Shown here piece after piece: positions 44,600-55,926 of a stretch of DNA of 64,000 bases. The position numbers and the translations under genes are program-made. The DNA comes from Myxocyprinus asiaticus. Its lineage: Eukaryota; Chordata; Actinopteri; Cypriniformes; Catostomidae. The DNA lies in the NCBI RefSeq assembly GCF_019703515.2, contig NC_059388.1:2245501-2309500 (forward strand). The letters are read 5' to 3'. The notes below the pieces were generated by a model that was not told the origin of the DNA, made no database searches, and saw only the letters and a program-made list of their open reading frames with translations. Within the stretch, counting starts at the first letter, position 1; each line of letters opens with the position of its first letter.

Positions 44600-45834
44600 G
44601 ATTGTGTGTTATTCCTGGTTGTGCTCGTTATCTCTCGCCTTCTAACGGTCACGATCACTGTCTTTCGTGTCTGGGCACTGCTCACGCGGAGACAGCGTTC
44701 GTGGATGGTCACATTCTCATTGCGAGAATGTGTCCATGGCAACGTTGCGGTCGCGGCTCGCCTTCGTAAGGAAGCGAGCCACCCCAGAGGCTCCCGCCTC
44801 GGTCCTTTTACCCACGGGTTTGAGGCCAGCGCGGCTAGCACTGGGGTCGATTTGGGGACCCCAATGGGACCGCCTCCGCCGGGTATCCCCCCGCGGAACT
44901 CCCATTCCCCAGCACGCTCGTCTGCCCCGATCGGGCTTCCGGGTGAGTCCGCCGGCTCGTCTCACGGCGAGTTCGACCTCTTATTCGGAGCCCGCGAAAG
45001 TGATGAGCTCTCGAGCGCAGCATCGGAGAGCGGGCTCGTCCAGTCGGAAGCCTCGGCTGGGCTCCTCCCTTCAGGGTCGATCGCCCAGTCACAGGCTGAC
45101 GCGGAGATGACGACATGCTTTCCCGGACAGCCGCGAGCGTCGGTTAGAGTGGATTTCACCGCTCTTCCCTGAACCCTCGCGGCTCTGTGATTGGTTCCTG
45201 GGCTCGCGGCGCCGCTCAAAGCCACGCCCCGCCCCGTTCCTTTCTTCCCGGAAGTGCATGAAGAGCTGACAAGATCGCGGGAGGCACCTTTTACTGCCCG
45301 GTCCCGATCTTTTCAGCTTCCCCGCTCTCACTACCCTCGATGGTGGGGCGGCCAAGGGTTATTCGGCAATCCCCCGGTGGATAAAGGTGCTCGCGGTGCA
45401 CCTATGCCCGCAGAGCGCCGCCACCTGGCGTGGGTGCCCAAAGCCCCCGTCCAAGGCCTGTAGGTTTACGTCGTCTCTGACGGCCAAAGCCTACGGCGCT
45501 GCTGGACAAGCCGCCTCCACCCTGCACGCCATGGCTCTCCTGCAAGTCTGCCAAGGCGCTAAAGGAACTGCACGAGGGTAGTTCCGCCCCGGGATTGATG
45601 CAGGAACTGCGCTCGACGACCGACCTCGCTCTCCGAGAGACGGAGGTCACGGCACGGTCTCCCGGGCGGACGATGGCCACACTAGTGGTCCAGGAGCGCC
45701 ACCTTTGGCTCAACCTGGTCGAGATGGGTGAGGCCGACAGGACACGATTCCTTGCTGCCCCCATTTTCCAGGCGGGCCTATTCGGCGACACTGTCGAGGA
45801 CTTTGCCCAGCAGTTCTCGATGGTAGAGCAGTAG
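44600..45834 (+). pseudogene. DIRS gag-like region, copy 2
   Basis: A G+C-rich region with only short readable pieces, then a clear C-terminal part from about 45480: PPSTLHAMALLQVCQGAK-like text, LMQELRSTTDLALRETEVTA (45595..45654), MATLVVQERHLWLNLVEMGE and FQAGLFGDTVEDFAQQFSMV, ending at 45834. The earlier part can be followed only across several frame changes. By position this is the DIRS structural protein. The high G+C content differs sharply from the A/T-rich intron around it. Confidence 0.6.
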
Positions 45835-46639
45835 ATGGATGCTAGCCAGCTTGTCCTGCCCCGGCGTGGCTCAAGATCCCCCCATCTACTCATCGCCGAG
45901 GGCGTCCCCCTGCGGTGACTGCACCGGCTCCGCCGCAGCCCGCCCCTCCGGCCCGGCCCCGGCGTGGAGCCCACCGCAGGAAGCCGACGCCACCCATCTC
46001 ACAGCCGGCACCGAAGAACCCACGGAGGTCTTTGAAGCGCCCCTGAGATGGGCGACCCAGGGACAACGAAACCCGCTGCTCTGGAGCTGGTAAGCAGATC
46101 TTCTTTTTGTTACCTTTTGCATTTAATTGCGCTGCATGCCCAAGTGGCTGCAGTACTCAAGAGCTCCGCAAGAGTGGTTTCCTTGTTCCCTGGGTCACAT
46201 ATTCGGTGTGTACGGCTGGCATCACGACCACCGTCCACCACTCCATTTGGCAGGTTGGCGCTCCAGCGGCGGTCTCCCGCCCTGAGCGCCCAGCTGTGGC
46301 ACAAATCCGCCCCCGATGTGACAGTCTCCACGGGTCATGAGGACAGGCCTCTTCCTCCCCCGTCCCAGGCTGTTCCGGGGGTGGTCACAAGGAGCCAGGT
46401 AAGTGCTTCGATGTCCTCGGACTCAGCACGGCCACGATGGGGTGTGGCACCTCAAGCTCCGCCCCGCCGCGAGGCCCCACCCGCCGGTACATCAGATGAC
46501 GTTGTCCCTTTGGTCCCCCTTGCGCGGAACTCGGGTGCATGGCTTGCGCTTTCCAGTCCGTCGCGAGGGCTGGTCCGGACCGTCCGACTCGGCTGCACGA
46601 TTCACTTCGCTGGGCATCCGCCCAGGTCCAGCGGTGTCC

Positions 46640-47940
46640 ACTTCACCTTGGTGAAAGATGGAAACGCTGCTACCTTGCGCGGAGATCGCTACCCACCTAC
46701 GGAAGGACGCGATAGAACCTGTCCCTCCAGCCGAGATGAAGAGGGGGTTTTACAGCCCCTACTTCATTGTACCGAAAAAAGGCGGTGGGTTGCGGCCAAT
46801 CTTGGACCTGCAAGTACTGAACCGGGCCTTACACAGACTCCCGTTCAAGATGCTGACGCAAAGACGCATTCTAGCGAGCGTCCGGCATCAAGATTGGTTC
46901 GCGGCGGTAGACCCGAAGGATGCGTACTTTCACGTCTCGATCCTTCCTCGACACAGACCCTTCCTGCGGTTTGCGTTCGAGGGTCAGGCGTATCGGTACA
47001 AGTCCTCCCTTTCGGCCTGTCCCTGTCTCCTCGCGTCTTTACGAAGATCGCAGAGGCTGCCCTTGCCCCGTTAAGGGAGGTGGGCATTCGCATTCTCAAC
47101 TATCTCGACGACTGGCTAATCCTAGCTCACTCTCGAGACGGGTTATGCGCACACAGGGACCTGGTGCTCTCACACCTCAGCCGACTAGGGCTTCGGGTCA
47201 GCTGGGAAAAGAGCAAGCTCCTCCCGGTTCAGAGCATCTCTTTTCTCGGTTTGGAGTTGGACTCAGTCTCCTTGACGGCGCACCTTATGAACGAGCGCGC
47301 CCAGTCGGTGCTGGCCTGTTTGAAGGCGTTCAAACAGAAAACAGCGGTTCCACTGAAACATTTTCAGAGGCTCCTGGGGCATATGGCGTCCTCGGCGGTG
47401 GCCACCCCGCTCGGGTTGATGCATATGAGGCCGCTTCAGCACTGGCTCCAGACTTGAGTCCCGAGACGGGCATGGCGCCACGGGACACACCGCGTGGCCA
47501 TTACGTCGGTCTGTCACCGTCTTTTCAGCCCTTGGACCGACCTCTCGTTTCCACGAGCAGGTGTTCCGCTAGAACTGGTCTCCAGGCACGTCGTGGTCAC
47601 GACAGACGCCTCCAAAATGGGCTGGGGCGCTGTTGGCAACGGGCACGCAGCTGCCGGCCTCTAGACGGGTCCGCAGCTGCGTTGGCACATCAACTGCCTC
47701 GAGTTACTGGCAATTCTGCTCGCCCTGCGGAGGTTCCGGCCGTTGATCCAGGGCAAGCACGTGCTAGTTCGGACAGACAGCACGGCAGCGGTAGCATATG
47801 TCAACCGCCAAGGCGGTCTGCGCTCCCGCTGTATGTCATAACTCGCCCGCCGTCTCCTCCAACGGAGTTAGCAGCACCAAGTCGCTGCAAGCCACTCACA
47901 TCCCGGGCAACCTCAACACTTCGGCGGACGCGCCGTAACA
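46640..47940 (+). pseudogene. DIRS reverse transcriptase and RNase H, copy 2
   Basis: RT starts with EIATHLRKDAIEPVPPAEMK (46681..46740) and FYSPYFIVPKKGGGLRPILD. The palm motif AAVDPKDAYFHVSI (first catalytic Asp) lies at about 46900..46945. A single base missing at about 47000 (tacaagtcc, while copies 1 and 3 have tacaaagtcc) shifts the frame before VLPFGLSLSPRVFTK. NYLDDWLILAHS (second and third Asp) follows at 47095..47130, then FLGLELDSVSLTAHL. A stop at 47455..47457 precedes RNase H: VTTDASKMGWGAV, NCLELLAILLAL and VRTDSTAAVAYVNRQGG (47585..47815), with its Asp, Glu, Asp set intact. Further stops follow. Not translatable as one protein. Confidence 0.88.
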
Positions 47941-48399
47941 ACAGGTTACCCTCAAGGGAGAGTGGAGACTCCACCTTCAGGTGGTCCAGCTGATTTGGAG
48001 TCGATTCAGTCAGGCACAGGTGCACCTGTTCGCCTCCCAAGAATCCTCCCACTGCCCGCTCTGGTACGCCCTCACCGAGGCCTTCCTCGGCATAGACGCG
48101 CTGGCACAGCTGGTCCCCTGGCATTCGCAAATATGCGTTTTCCCCAGTGAGCCTGCTCGCACAGACCCTGTGCAAGGTCAGGGAGGACGAGGAGAAGGTC
48201 GTCCTGGTAAGCACCCTACTGGCCCGCCCAGACGTGGTGCTCGGACCTCACGCTCCTCGTGACAGCTCCCCCGGGCAAATTCCCCTGAGAAAGGCCCTTC
48301 TTTCTCAGGGAAGGGGCACCATCCGGCACCCGCGCCCAGACCTCTGGAATCTCCATGTCTGGCCCCTGGACGGGACGCGGAAGACCTAAGCCGTCTCCC

Positions 48400-49390
48400 A
48401 CCTGCGGTGGTAGACACATTCACTCAGGCTAGGGCTCCCTCTACGAGGCGCCTGTATGCCTTTAAGTGGTGTCTGTTCGCTAAGTGGTGTTCCTCCCATC
48501 AGGAAGACCCCCAGAGGTGCGCAGTCAGATCAGTGCTTTCCTTCCTGCAAGAGAGGTTGGAAAGGAGGCTGTCCCCTTCCACCTTGAAGGTGTACGTTGC
48601 TGCCATAGCAGCACACCATGACGCAGTCGACGGTGAGTCCTTAGGGAAGCATGATCTGATCATCAGGTTCCTAAGAGGCGCCAGGAGGCTGAATCCCTCC
48701 AGGCCACGCCTTGTTCCCTCATCGGACCTCTGTAGTTTTTCAGGGTCTACAGAGAGCCCCCTTTGAGTTTTGCAGTCAGCCGGGCTTAAGGCACTCTCCT
48801 TGAAGACTGCCCTCCTGACTGCGCTCACTTCCATCAAGAGGGTAGGTGACCTGCAAGCGTTCTCTGTCAGCGAAACGTGCCTGGAGTTCGGTCCGGGCTA
48901 TTCTCACGTGATCCTGAGACCCCCGACCGGGCAATGTGCCCAAGGTTCCCACCACTCCTTTTAGAGACCAGGTGGTGAACCTGCAAGCGCTGCCCCAGGA
49001 GGAGGCAGACCCAGCCCTGGCGTTGCTGTGTCCGGTGCGCACTTTGCGCATCTATTTGGATCGCACGCAGAGCTTTAGACTCTCCGGGCAGCTCTTTGTC
49101 TGCTTCGGTGCACAGCGGAAAGGAAGCGCTGTGTCCAAGCAGAGGATCGCCCACTGGCTCATTGACGCCATAACTATGGCATGTCTCGCCCAAAACATGC
49201 CGCCCCCGGTAGGGCTACGAGCCCATTCTACTCGTGGTGTAGCGGCTTCTTGGGCCCTGGCCAGAGGTGCCTCTCTAACAGACATTGCAGAGCAGCGGGC
49301 TGGGCAACACCCAACACCTTTGCAAGGTTCTACAACCTCCGGGTGGAACCGGTTTCGTCCCAGGTAGTGGCACGCAACACAAGCGGATAA
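48400..49390 (+). pseudogene. DIRS tyrosine recombinase, copy 2
   Basis: Begins VDTFTQARAPSTRRLYAFKW (48410..48469) and LSFLQERLERRLSPSTLKVY, the N-terminal core-binding part. A frame break near 48765 is followed by LTSIKRVGDLQAFSVSET (catalytic Arg, about 48830). Another near 48960 is followed by FRDQVVNLQALPQEEADPAL and LRAHSTRGVAASWALARG (His-x-x-Arg, about 49222..49262). A third break near 49285 precedes ATPNTFARFYNLRVEPVSS, holding the nucleophilic Tyr (about 49333). All catalytic residues are visible across three frames. The enzyme class inserts circular DIRS cDNA. Confidence 0.88.
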
Positions 49391-50137
49391 GCCCGGGATA
49401 GCCGGCCGGGTGTATCGCTTGCACATAGCGCCTTCCACCTCCTTTTGAGCTGAAGACGTGCGCTGTTAATTCCCAGTAGTGTTCACAAAGGTTGTTCCCT
49501 GGTTGACTTCCTCCGAGCCCTGTGGCAGTCGAGTTTTCGGAGAGACTCGCTGCCGGCCCAGTACACGCGCTAACTAAGAGCCCGGTTCTGGGGTAGGTGC
49601 TCCGCATGTGGCGGTTCCCTGTAAGGCTAACCCCATGCGATCTATATCTTCCGCTAGTTCGTTTCCCTACTGGCAAACTGCGTCTTCCTTGGGCAGAGCC
49701 CCTCAGTCTCCATGTTGTAGTAACTCCTCCCCCATTGGGTAGGATCTACCTTGAAGGCTCTCCACATGGTTGGAAAGACCATGTGATGTATTCTTCCACT
49801 TAAATATCCCCCCTCTCTTGGGGCGAGGTGTGGTCTCCGCGGTGTCCTCCCCTTGGGAGGGACACCCCCCGACTAGACCTGGCGGCCCAGTCGGATAATC
49901 CCCCTTCTTTTTAGGGAGTGGAAAAAGAGAAGGGGAAAGAGGCCATGACTGGGTTAAGCCTGTTTCTATCTCTGGGTAGTCGACTTGTCCCCAAAAAGGG
50001 CCGTTCGACACTCATAACTGTGTTGGGGGAGGTTACGTGTCGACCTGGTGTGCTGGCTATGAGGCACACAGCAAGTCTGCCCACCACACACCGCCAGTTC
50101 ACGTAACACAGTTCAGCCTTGTGGCGTTTTGTATAGG

Positions 50138-50523
50138 GACCCCTAGTGTCACTACATCGACACCAACGTCGAGTGAGTGACAGATAGGGAACGTCATGGT
50201 TACTGGTGTAACCTCCGTTCCCTGATGGAGGGAACGAGACGTTGGTCCCTCCTGCCACAACGCTGAACTACCCGCTGAAATGGCCGGACCTTATATCGGC
50301 TCCTCAGCGTAAAACCTGAATGAGTGGTTGCATACCAGCTCCTTTTATACCCGTATGTTCGGGGGAGTGGCATGCAAATACCACTCGCCAATTTTCATTG
50401 GCCTTTTATCAAAGACCAGAGGTGTCTCGGGCTCCCAAGAGTGACCCCTAGTGTCACTACATCGACACCAACGTCTCGTTCCCTCCATCAGGGAACGGAG
50501 GTTACACCAGTAACCATGACGTT
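50138..50523 (+). repeat. DIRS right terminus, copy 2: complementary region, palindromic block and ITR
   Basis: 50138..50190 (CACTACATCGACACCAACGT... to GATAGGGAAC) is the complement of the outer left end (44150..44203). From 50189 to 50523 the block starts aacgtcatggttactggtgt and ends with its inverse, giving arms of about 55 bases. Both arms carry GTTCCCTGATGGAGGGAAC hairpins (50218..50236 and 50479..50497). The inverted terminal repeat with TATA lies between them. Confidence 0.85.
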
Positions 50524-52266
50524 TGATTCTTGGGACTTTGACTTTTCTTAAAGTAAATTTTTAAGCTCAAGATCATATAGGTAAATAAATTAGTAAATAA
50601 AATAAAAAAGGTCTAAATACCCCCCCAAAAAACACCCAAAATGCACAACTTTAGTGCTTTTACATTATTTAATTTAGGATTGTTACATTATCTTCGTAAC
50701 AATTAAAAGAATTACATGTTTATTTTTTCCAGTTGACCAGGAACAACTGGAACGTAATTTAATGAACAGTGCATAAGTGTTATGTATCATCAGGACACGA
50801 TATTGATGATGCATACCTATTTTCTTTGAAATTTGACAATCCTTTCAATAGACATATTACTTCAATATATATCAGAAGTTCAATGTTAAGATGATGAAGA
50901 AGAAAAAGTCTGCCTGCAAGAAGAAATTATCTGTGATAATCTCTGCAACTATTCAGTAAGCACAATACAAAGAACTCCAGTACAATATAACATCAACTCT
51001 AATACTGGTCCAAGTGGGAAGTGAACCCACGACACTACAAACCAGTGCTTTAACACACTGAGCAACTCAGTTGACATTCCCAGTGAGTGGCAAAGAGACT
51101 TCCTGAGGTTATAATCAGCACAAAAGTGTAGGTTATATTTTAAACTATAGGTGGCACTGTCTCCAAACTGCTTTAGTAGTATCATGACATGATGTTGATG
51201 AGGCATACCAATATTCTTTGAAATCCGACAATGTATTAAAAGATATATAATTTTTTAATAAATTTAAATATGGTGGAGAGGCAATATGGCCGATATGGGA
51301 AAAACTGATTTTGTTGAAATCTTCATGACCCAAGGAATCCACAGATACAAACCCCATGATTTTAGGACATAGGGTTAAAAAGTTATGAGCAAAAACAGAC
51401 ATTTTTTTCTATTTCCTGGTCCCATAGGTGTCGCTGCAACCAAACTTTGCATGTACCCTCAGATCATAGTCCTCATAAAGCACACACATTTCGTTTTGAT
51501 ACGACAAATCATTGCCAAGATATAGCCTCATATTCGGTTTTACATGGAACTTTTTGATGCCGTAACTTTTAATGAAAGGCAAAATCTAAAATCTGTCATA
51601 TTCAATCTGCGGCTCAGACTGGAGATTATTTTGAGACCTTGCTTGGCAGAATTGGGTACTGTTGGAAGGAATAGTATTGAAAAAATGATAAACATTATAA
51701 TCCAACTGTAATGGGCGGAGTTTTAATATTCAAGAGGAGAATAAATAGATGCAAAAATAATTATGTTTCTAGACCAAATGGTTCAAAAGATATGCACAAA
51801 AAAGTTTTTGACATTTAATTTTTAACATGGTGGTGGCGCTATAGAGTATGTCCTAGAGACCCCAAATTTGGTATGGGGGCTATTCATGACCACCCGTATC
51901 AGTGTGCTAAATGTAATAATTTTCCTATATACGGTTCATAGGGCTGCCACAGACTCCCAGCCAGAATAATAATAATAATACTAACGGATACAATAGGTTC
52001 CACTGCACCTTTGGTGCTTGGCCCCTAATAATACTAACGGATATAATAGGGGCTACAGCACCTTCTGTGCTTGTCCCCTAATAACAACAATAAGAATACC
52101 TGCAAGCACAAATGATTTGGGACACGCCTTGCATTTATTCAGTAAGCACAATACAAAAAACTCTAGCAAAAAATATAAAATCAAGTGTAATACTGGTCTA
52201 GGTGGGATTTGAACCCACAACCTTTGGAATTATAGTCCAGTGCTGAACACAATGTGTCCAAAGAGT
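50524..52266. repeat. Dispersed repeat copies R3 and R4 with tRNA-like segments
   Basis: R3 runs to 52085. It holds CTGCCTGCAAGAAGAAATTA (about 50910), a tRNA-like minus-strand segment (51011..51075), internal text shared with R1 (GCTATAGAGTATGTCCTAGA, CCTATATACGGTTCATAGGG), the AAT run at 51965..51979 and two tandem hairpin units (51980..52085). R4 starts with ACCTGCAAGCACAAATGATT (52098), holds a box B-like GGTTCAAATCC (52205..52215, minus strand) and is cut off at 52266 by DIRS copy 3. No coding sequence. Confidence 0.65.
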
Positions 52267-52878
52267 CGTCATGGTTACTTGTGTAACCTCTGTTCCCTGA
52301 TGGAGGGAATGAGAAGTTGTATCGATGTAGTGACACTAGGGGTCACTCTTGGGAGCCTGAGACACCTCTGGTCTTTGACAAAAGGCCAATGAAAATTGGC
52401 GAGTGGTATTTGCATGCCACTCCCCCGGACATACATGTATAAAAGGAGCTGGTATGCAACCACTCATTCAGGTTTTATGCTGAGGAGCCGATATAAGGTC
52501 CGGCCATTTCAGCGGGTAGTTCAGCGCTGTGGCAGGGAGGGACACAACGTCTCGTTCCCTCCATCAGGGAACGGAGGTTACACAAGTAACCATGACGTTC
52601 CCTATCTGTCACTCACTCAACGTTGTGTCAATGTAGTGACATTAGGGGTCCCTATACGAAACGCCACAACTGGCTGAACTGTGTTACGTGAACTGGCGGT
52701 GTGTGGTGGGCAGACTACTGTGTGCCTCATAGCCAGCACACCAGGTCGACACGTAACATCCCCCAACATAGTTATGAGTGTCGAACGGCCCTTTGGGGAC
52801 AAGTCGACTACCCAAAAGATAGAGACAGGCTAACCCAGTCGTGGCCTCTTTTTCCCCTTGTAGAATGGGCTCGTAGCC

Positions 52879-53670
52879 CTACCGGGGGCGGCATGTCCTG
52901 GGCGTGATATGCCAGTGGGCGATCCTCTGCGTGGAGACAGTGCTTCCTTTCCGCTGTGCACCAAAGCAGACAAAGAGCTGCTCAGAGATTCTAAAGCTCT
53001 GCGTGCGATCCAAATAGATACGTAAAGTGCGCACCAAACACAGCAACAACAGGGCTGGGTCTGCCTCTTCCTGGGGCAGCACTTGCAGGTTCACCACCTG
53101 GTCCCTAAAAGGGATCGTGGGAACCTTGGGCACATAGCCCGGTCAGGGTCTCAGGATCACGTGAGAGTAGCCAGGACCGAACTCCAGGCACGTTTCGCTG
53201 ACAGAGAACGCTTGCAGGTCTCCTACCCTCTTGATGTAAGTGAGCACAGTCAGGAGGGCAGTCTTCAGGGAGAGTGCCTTAAGCTCAGCTGACTGCAAAG
53301 GCTCAAAGGGGGCTCTCTGTAGACCCTGAAGAACTACAGAGAGGTCCGATGAGGGAACGAAGTGTGGTCTGTGGGGATTCAGCCTCCTGGCGCCTCTCAG
53401 GAACCTGATGATCAGGTCGTGCTTCCCTAAGGACTTACCGTCGACTGTGTCGTGGTGTGCTGCTATGGCAGCAACGTACACCTTCAAGGTGGAAGGGGAC
53501 AGCCTCCCTTCCAACTTCTCTTGCAGGAAGGAAAGCACTGATCCAACTGCTCATCTCTGGGGGTCTTCCTGTTGGGAAGAACACCACTTAGTGAACAGAC
53601 AGCACTTAAAGGCATACAGGCACCTCGTAGAGGGGGCCCTAGCCAGAGTGATCATGTCTACCACCGCAGG
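52879..53670 (-). pseudogene. DIRS tyrosine recombinase, copy 3, C-terminally truncated
   Basis: On the minus strand, LSFLQEKLEGRLSPSTLKVY (53538..53480), LIIRFLRGARRLNPHRP and LTYIKRVGDLQAFSVSET (catalytic Arg, about 53235) are in one frame to 53143. After a break, FRDQVVNLQVLPQEEADPAL continues to ISTQRIAHWHITPRTCRPR (52879). The region with His-x-x-Arg and Tyr is largely deleted, only the PPPVGLRAHS start being left near 52870. It cannot be active. Confidence 0.82.
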
Positions 53671-54560
53671 CCAGACATGGAGATTCCAGAGGTCTGGTCG
53701 TGGGTGCCAGATGGTGCCCCGTCCCTGAGAAAGAAGGTCCTTCCTCAGGGGAATTTGCCAGGGGGGAGCTGTCGCGAGGAGCGTGAGGTCCGAGAACCAT
53801 GTCTGGGTGGGCCAGTAGGGTGCTGCTAGGACGACCTGCTCCTCATCCTCCCTGACCTTGCACAGAGTCTGTGCAAGTAGGCTCACTGGGGGAGTCTGGA
53901 GCCAGTGCTGAAGCGGCCTCATATGCATCAACCCAAGCGGGGTGGCCACCGCCGAGGATGCCATATGCCCCAGGAGCCTCTGAAAAAGTTTCAGTGTTTT
54001 CTGTTTGAACGCCTTCAAACAGGCCAGCACCGACTGGGCATGCTCGTTTGTAAGGCGCGCCGTCAGGGAGACTGAGTCCAACTCCAAACCGAGAAAAGAG
54101 ATACTCTGAACCGGGAGGAGCTTGCTCTTTTCCCAGTTGACCCGAAGCCCTAGTCGGCTGAGGTGCGAGAGCACAAGGTCCCTGTGTGCGCATAACACGT
54201 CTCGAGAGTGAGCTAAGATTAGCTAGTCGTCGAGAATGCGAATGCCCACCTCCCTTAACGGGGCAAGGGCAGCCTCTGCGATCTTCGTAAAGACGCGAGG
54301 AGACAGGGACAGGCCGAAAGGGAGGACTTTGTACTGATACGCCCGACCCTCGAACGCGAACCGCAGGAAGGGTCTGTGTCGAGGAAGGATCAAAAGCCCG
54401 GTTCAGTACTCGCAGGTCCAAGATTGGCCACAACCCACCGCCTTTCTTTGATACGATGAAGTAGGGGCTGTAAAACCCTTTCTTCATCTCGGGTGGAGGG
54501 ACAGGTTCTATCGCGCCCTTCCGTAGGAGGGTAGCGATTTCTGCGCGCAGGGTAACAGCA
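53551..54560 (-). pseudogene. DIRS reverse transcriptase without RNase H, copy 3
   Basis: On the minus strand, RT entry IATLLRKGAIEPVPPPEMKK (about 54535..54475), FYSPYFIVSKKGGGLWPILD and RVLNRAF precede a deletion that removes the palm block with the first Asp (junction near 54392). Then VLPFGLSLSPRVFTK-type text follows in another frame, an altered YLDD region (stop near 54220), and from 54198 SRLGLRVNWEKSKLLPVQS. At 53893 the reading passes from LMHMRPLQHWLQT straight to PPVSLLAQTLCKVRED, so the whole RNase H segment (about 690 bases in copy 2) is gone. Confidence 0.85.
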
Positions 54561-55368
54561 TTTTCGCCCTTGACGAAGGTGAAGTGAATACCGCTGAACC
54601 TGGGCGGGCGCCTGGCGAACTGAATCGCGTAGCAGAGTCGGACGGTCCGGATCAACCACCGCGATGGATTGGGAAGCGCAAGCCATGCGTCCAAATTCCG
54701 TGCGAGGGGGACCAAGGGGACAACGTCGTCGGACGTACCGGCAGGTGGGGCCTCGCGGCGGGGCGGAGCGCGAGGTGCCACAGCACGTCGTGGCTGTGCT
54801 GAGTCTAAGGACATCGAAGCACTTACCTAGCTCCTTGTGACCACCCCCGGAACAGCCTGGGACAGGGGAAGAAGAGGCCTGTCCTCGCGACCCGTGGAGG
54901 CTGTCACATCGGGGGTGGATTTGTGCCACAGCTGGGCGCTCAGGGAAGGAAAGGGCACCGCTGGAGCGCCAATCCTGCAAGATAAAGCCCGTGGACGGTA
55001 GTCGTGGTGACGACCGTACACACCAGGTATGTGACCCAGGGAGGAAGGAAGCCGCTCTTTTGTTGAACTGTTGGGTACTGCAGCCACTTGGGCGTGCGGC
55101 AAAATCAAACAAAAAGGCAACAAAAGATTTTCCACCCGGCCCTCCACCGGGGGATGGAGTGGTCTTTCTACCAGCTCCAGGTGAGTGGGTTCCCTCGTCC
55201 CTGGGTTGCCCGTCTCAGGGGCGCTTCGCAGACCTCCGTGGGTTCTTCGGTGCCGGCTGTGAGACGGGTGGCGTCGGCTTCCTGCGGTGGGCTCCACGCC
55301 GGGGCCGGGCCGGAGGGGCGGGCTGCGGCGGAGCCGGTGCAGTCACCGCAGGGGGATGCCCTTGGCGA

Positions 55369-55648
55369 AAATTTTAAGTCACTGAAATAAGGCCATATAA
55401 CACATACTAAACATTTGTTCACAAGACTTTTGAGAACTGGATCTTGTAGCCTAGAGTTTTTGCTACAAAATGATGTGAAAACCATCCTGATCACTCATTC
55501 ATACAAAACAATATAGTCATTTAACTTTTGTAAGACACTTTTAGTGTTAGAAAGGCCATATGCGAGGCGTGAATAATCATGAATATTGATGTGATTCACA
55601 CCTGAGGAGACAAAGACCCCTTCCCTGGGAACACAATATATAAAAAAA
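55369..55648. other. No recognisable feature
   Basis: Short A/T-rich intron spacer between DIRS copy 3 and the hairpin element. Confidence 0.5.
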
Positions 55649-55926
55649 TTTTCAGGATTCTCTGATGAATAGAAAGTTCAAAATAACAGCATTTATCTTA
55701 AATAGAAAGCTTTTGTAACATTATAAATGTCTTTACTGTCAGTTTTGATCAATATAATGCATCCTTGCTGAATAAAAGTATTAATTTCTTTCCAAAAAAA
55801 CAAAAACAAAACAAAATTACTTACTGACCCAAACTTTTGAACAGTAGTGTATAATGTTACAAAAGCTTTCTATTTCACATAAATGCTGTTATTTTGAACT
55901 TTCTATTCATCAAAGAATCCTGAAAA
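55649..55926. repeat. Long inverted repeat (77-bp arms)
   Basis: Arms 55649..55725 and 55850..55926 are inverted copies with about 74 of 77 bases alike, separated by 124 bases. The loop holds GCATCCTTGCTGAATAAAAG and CTTACTGACCCAAACTTTTG, texts I recall from a widespread fish repeat that ends in TTTTGAACAGTAGTGTA. The repeat sequence continues to about 56075 (GATCATGTGACACTGAAGAC). No coding sequence. Confidence 0.8.

Larger units (their letters stand above)
44150..50523 (+). mobile_element. DIRS-like retrotransposon, copy 2 (most complete)
   Basis: The left end begins GTTCCCTATCTGTCACTCAC. The left terminal repeat spans about 44170..44335 and is inverted at the right (about 50315..50490). 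Order: promoter-bearing left repeat, gag-like region (44600..45834), spacer with splice-like donors, reverse transcriptase and RNase H (46640..47940), tyrosine recombinase (48400..49390), an untranslated stretch, the internal complementary region (50138..50200) and the right repeat. This is the classic DIRS layout: inverted termini plus an internal region complementary to the outer ends. At 6.4 kb it is near full length but carries frame lesions in every gene. Confidence 0.92.
52267..55368 (-). mobile_element. DIRS-like retrotransposon, copy 3, inverted and internally deleted
   Basis: On the minus strand relative to copy 2. Its right terminus is at 52267..52650 and its truncated 5' end at 55368, where homology stops inside the region after gag. 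Three large deletions relative to copy 2 are visible: the segment between the recombinase end and the 3' untranslated region (junction near 52862), the RNase H segment (junction near 53893), and about 115 bases of RT (junction near 54392). It has a TATAAAAGG at 52438..52446 in its terminal repeat. Confidence 0.88.

Noticed and set aside
39648..52260. Functional tRNA genes
   Set aside because: Box A/B likeness only; no complete cloverleaf or clear anticodon was seen, and the copies sit inside dispersed repeats.
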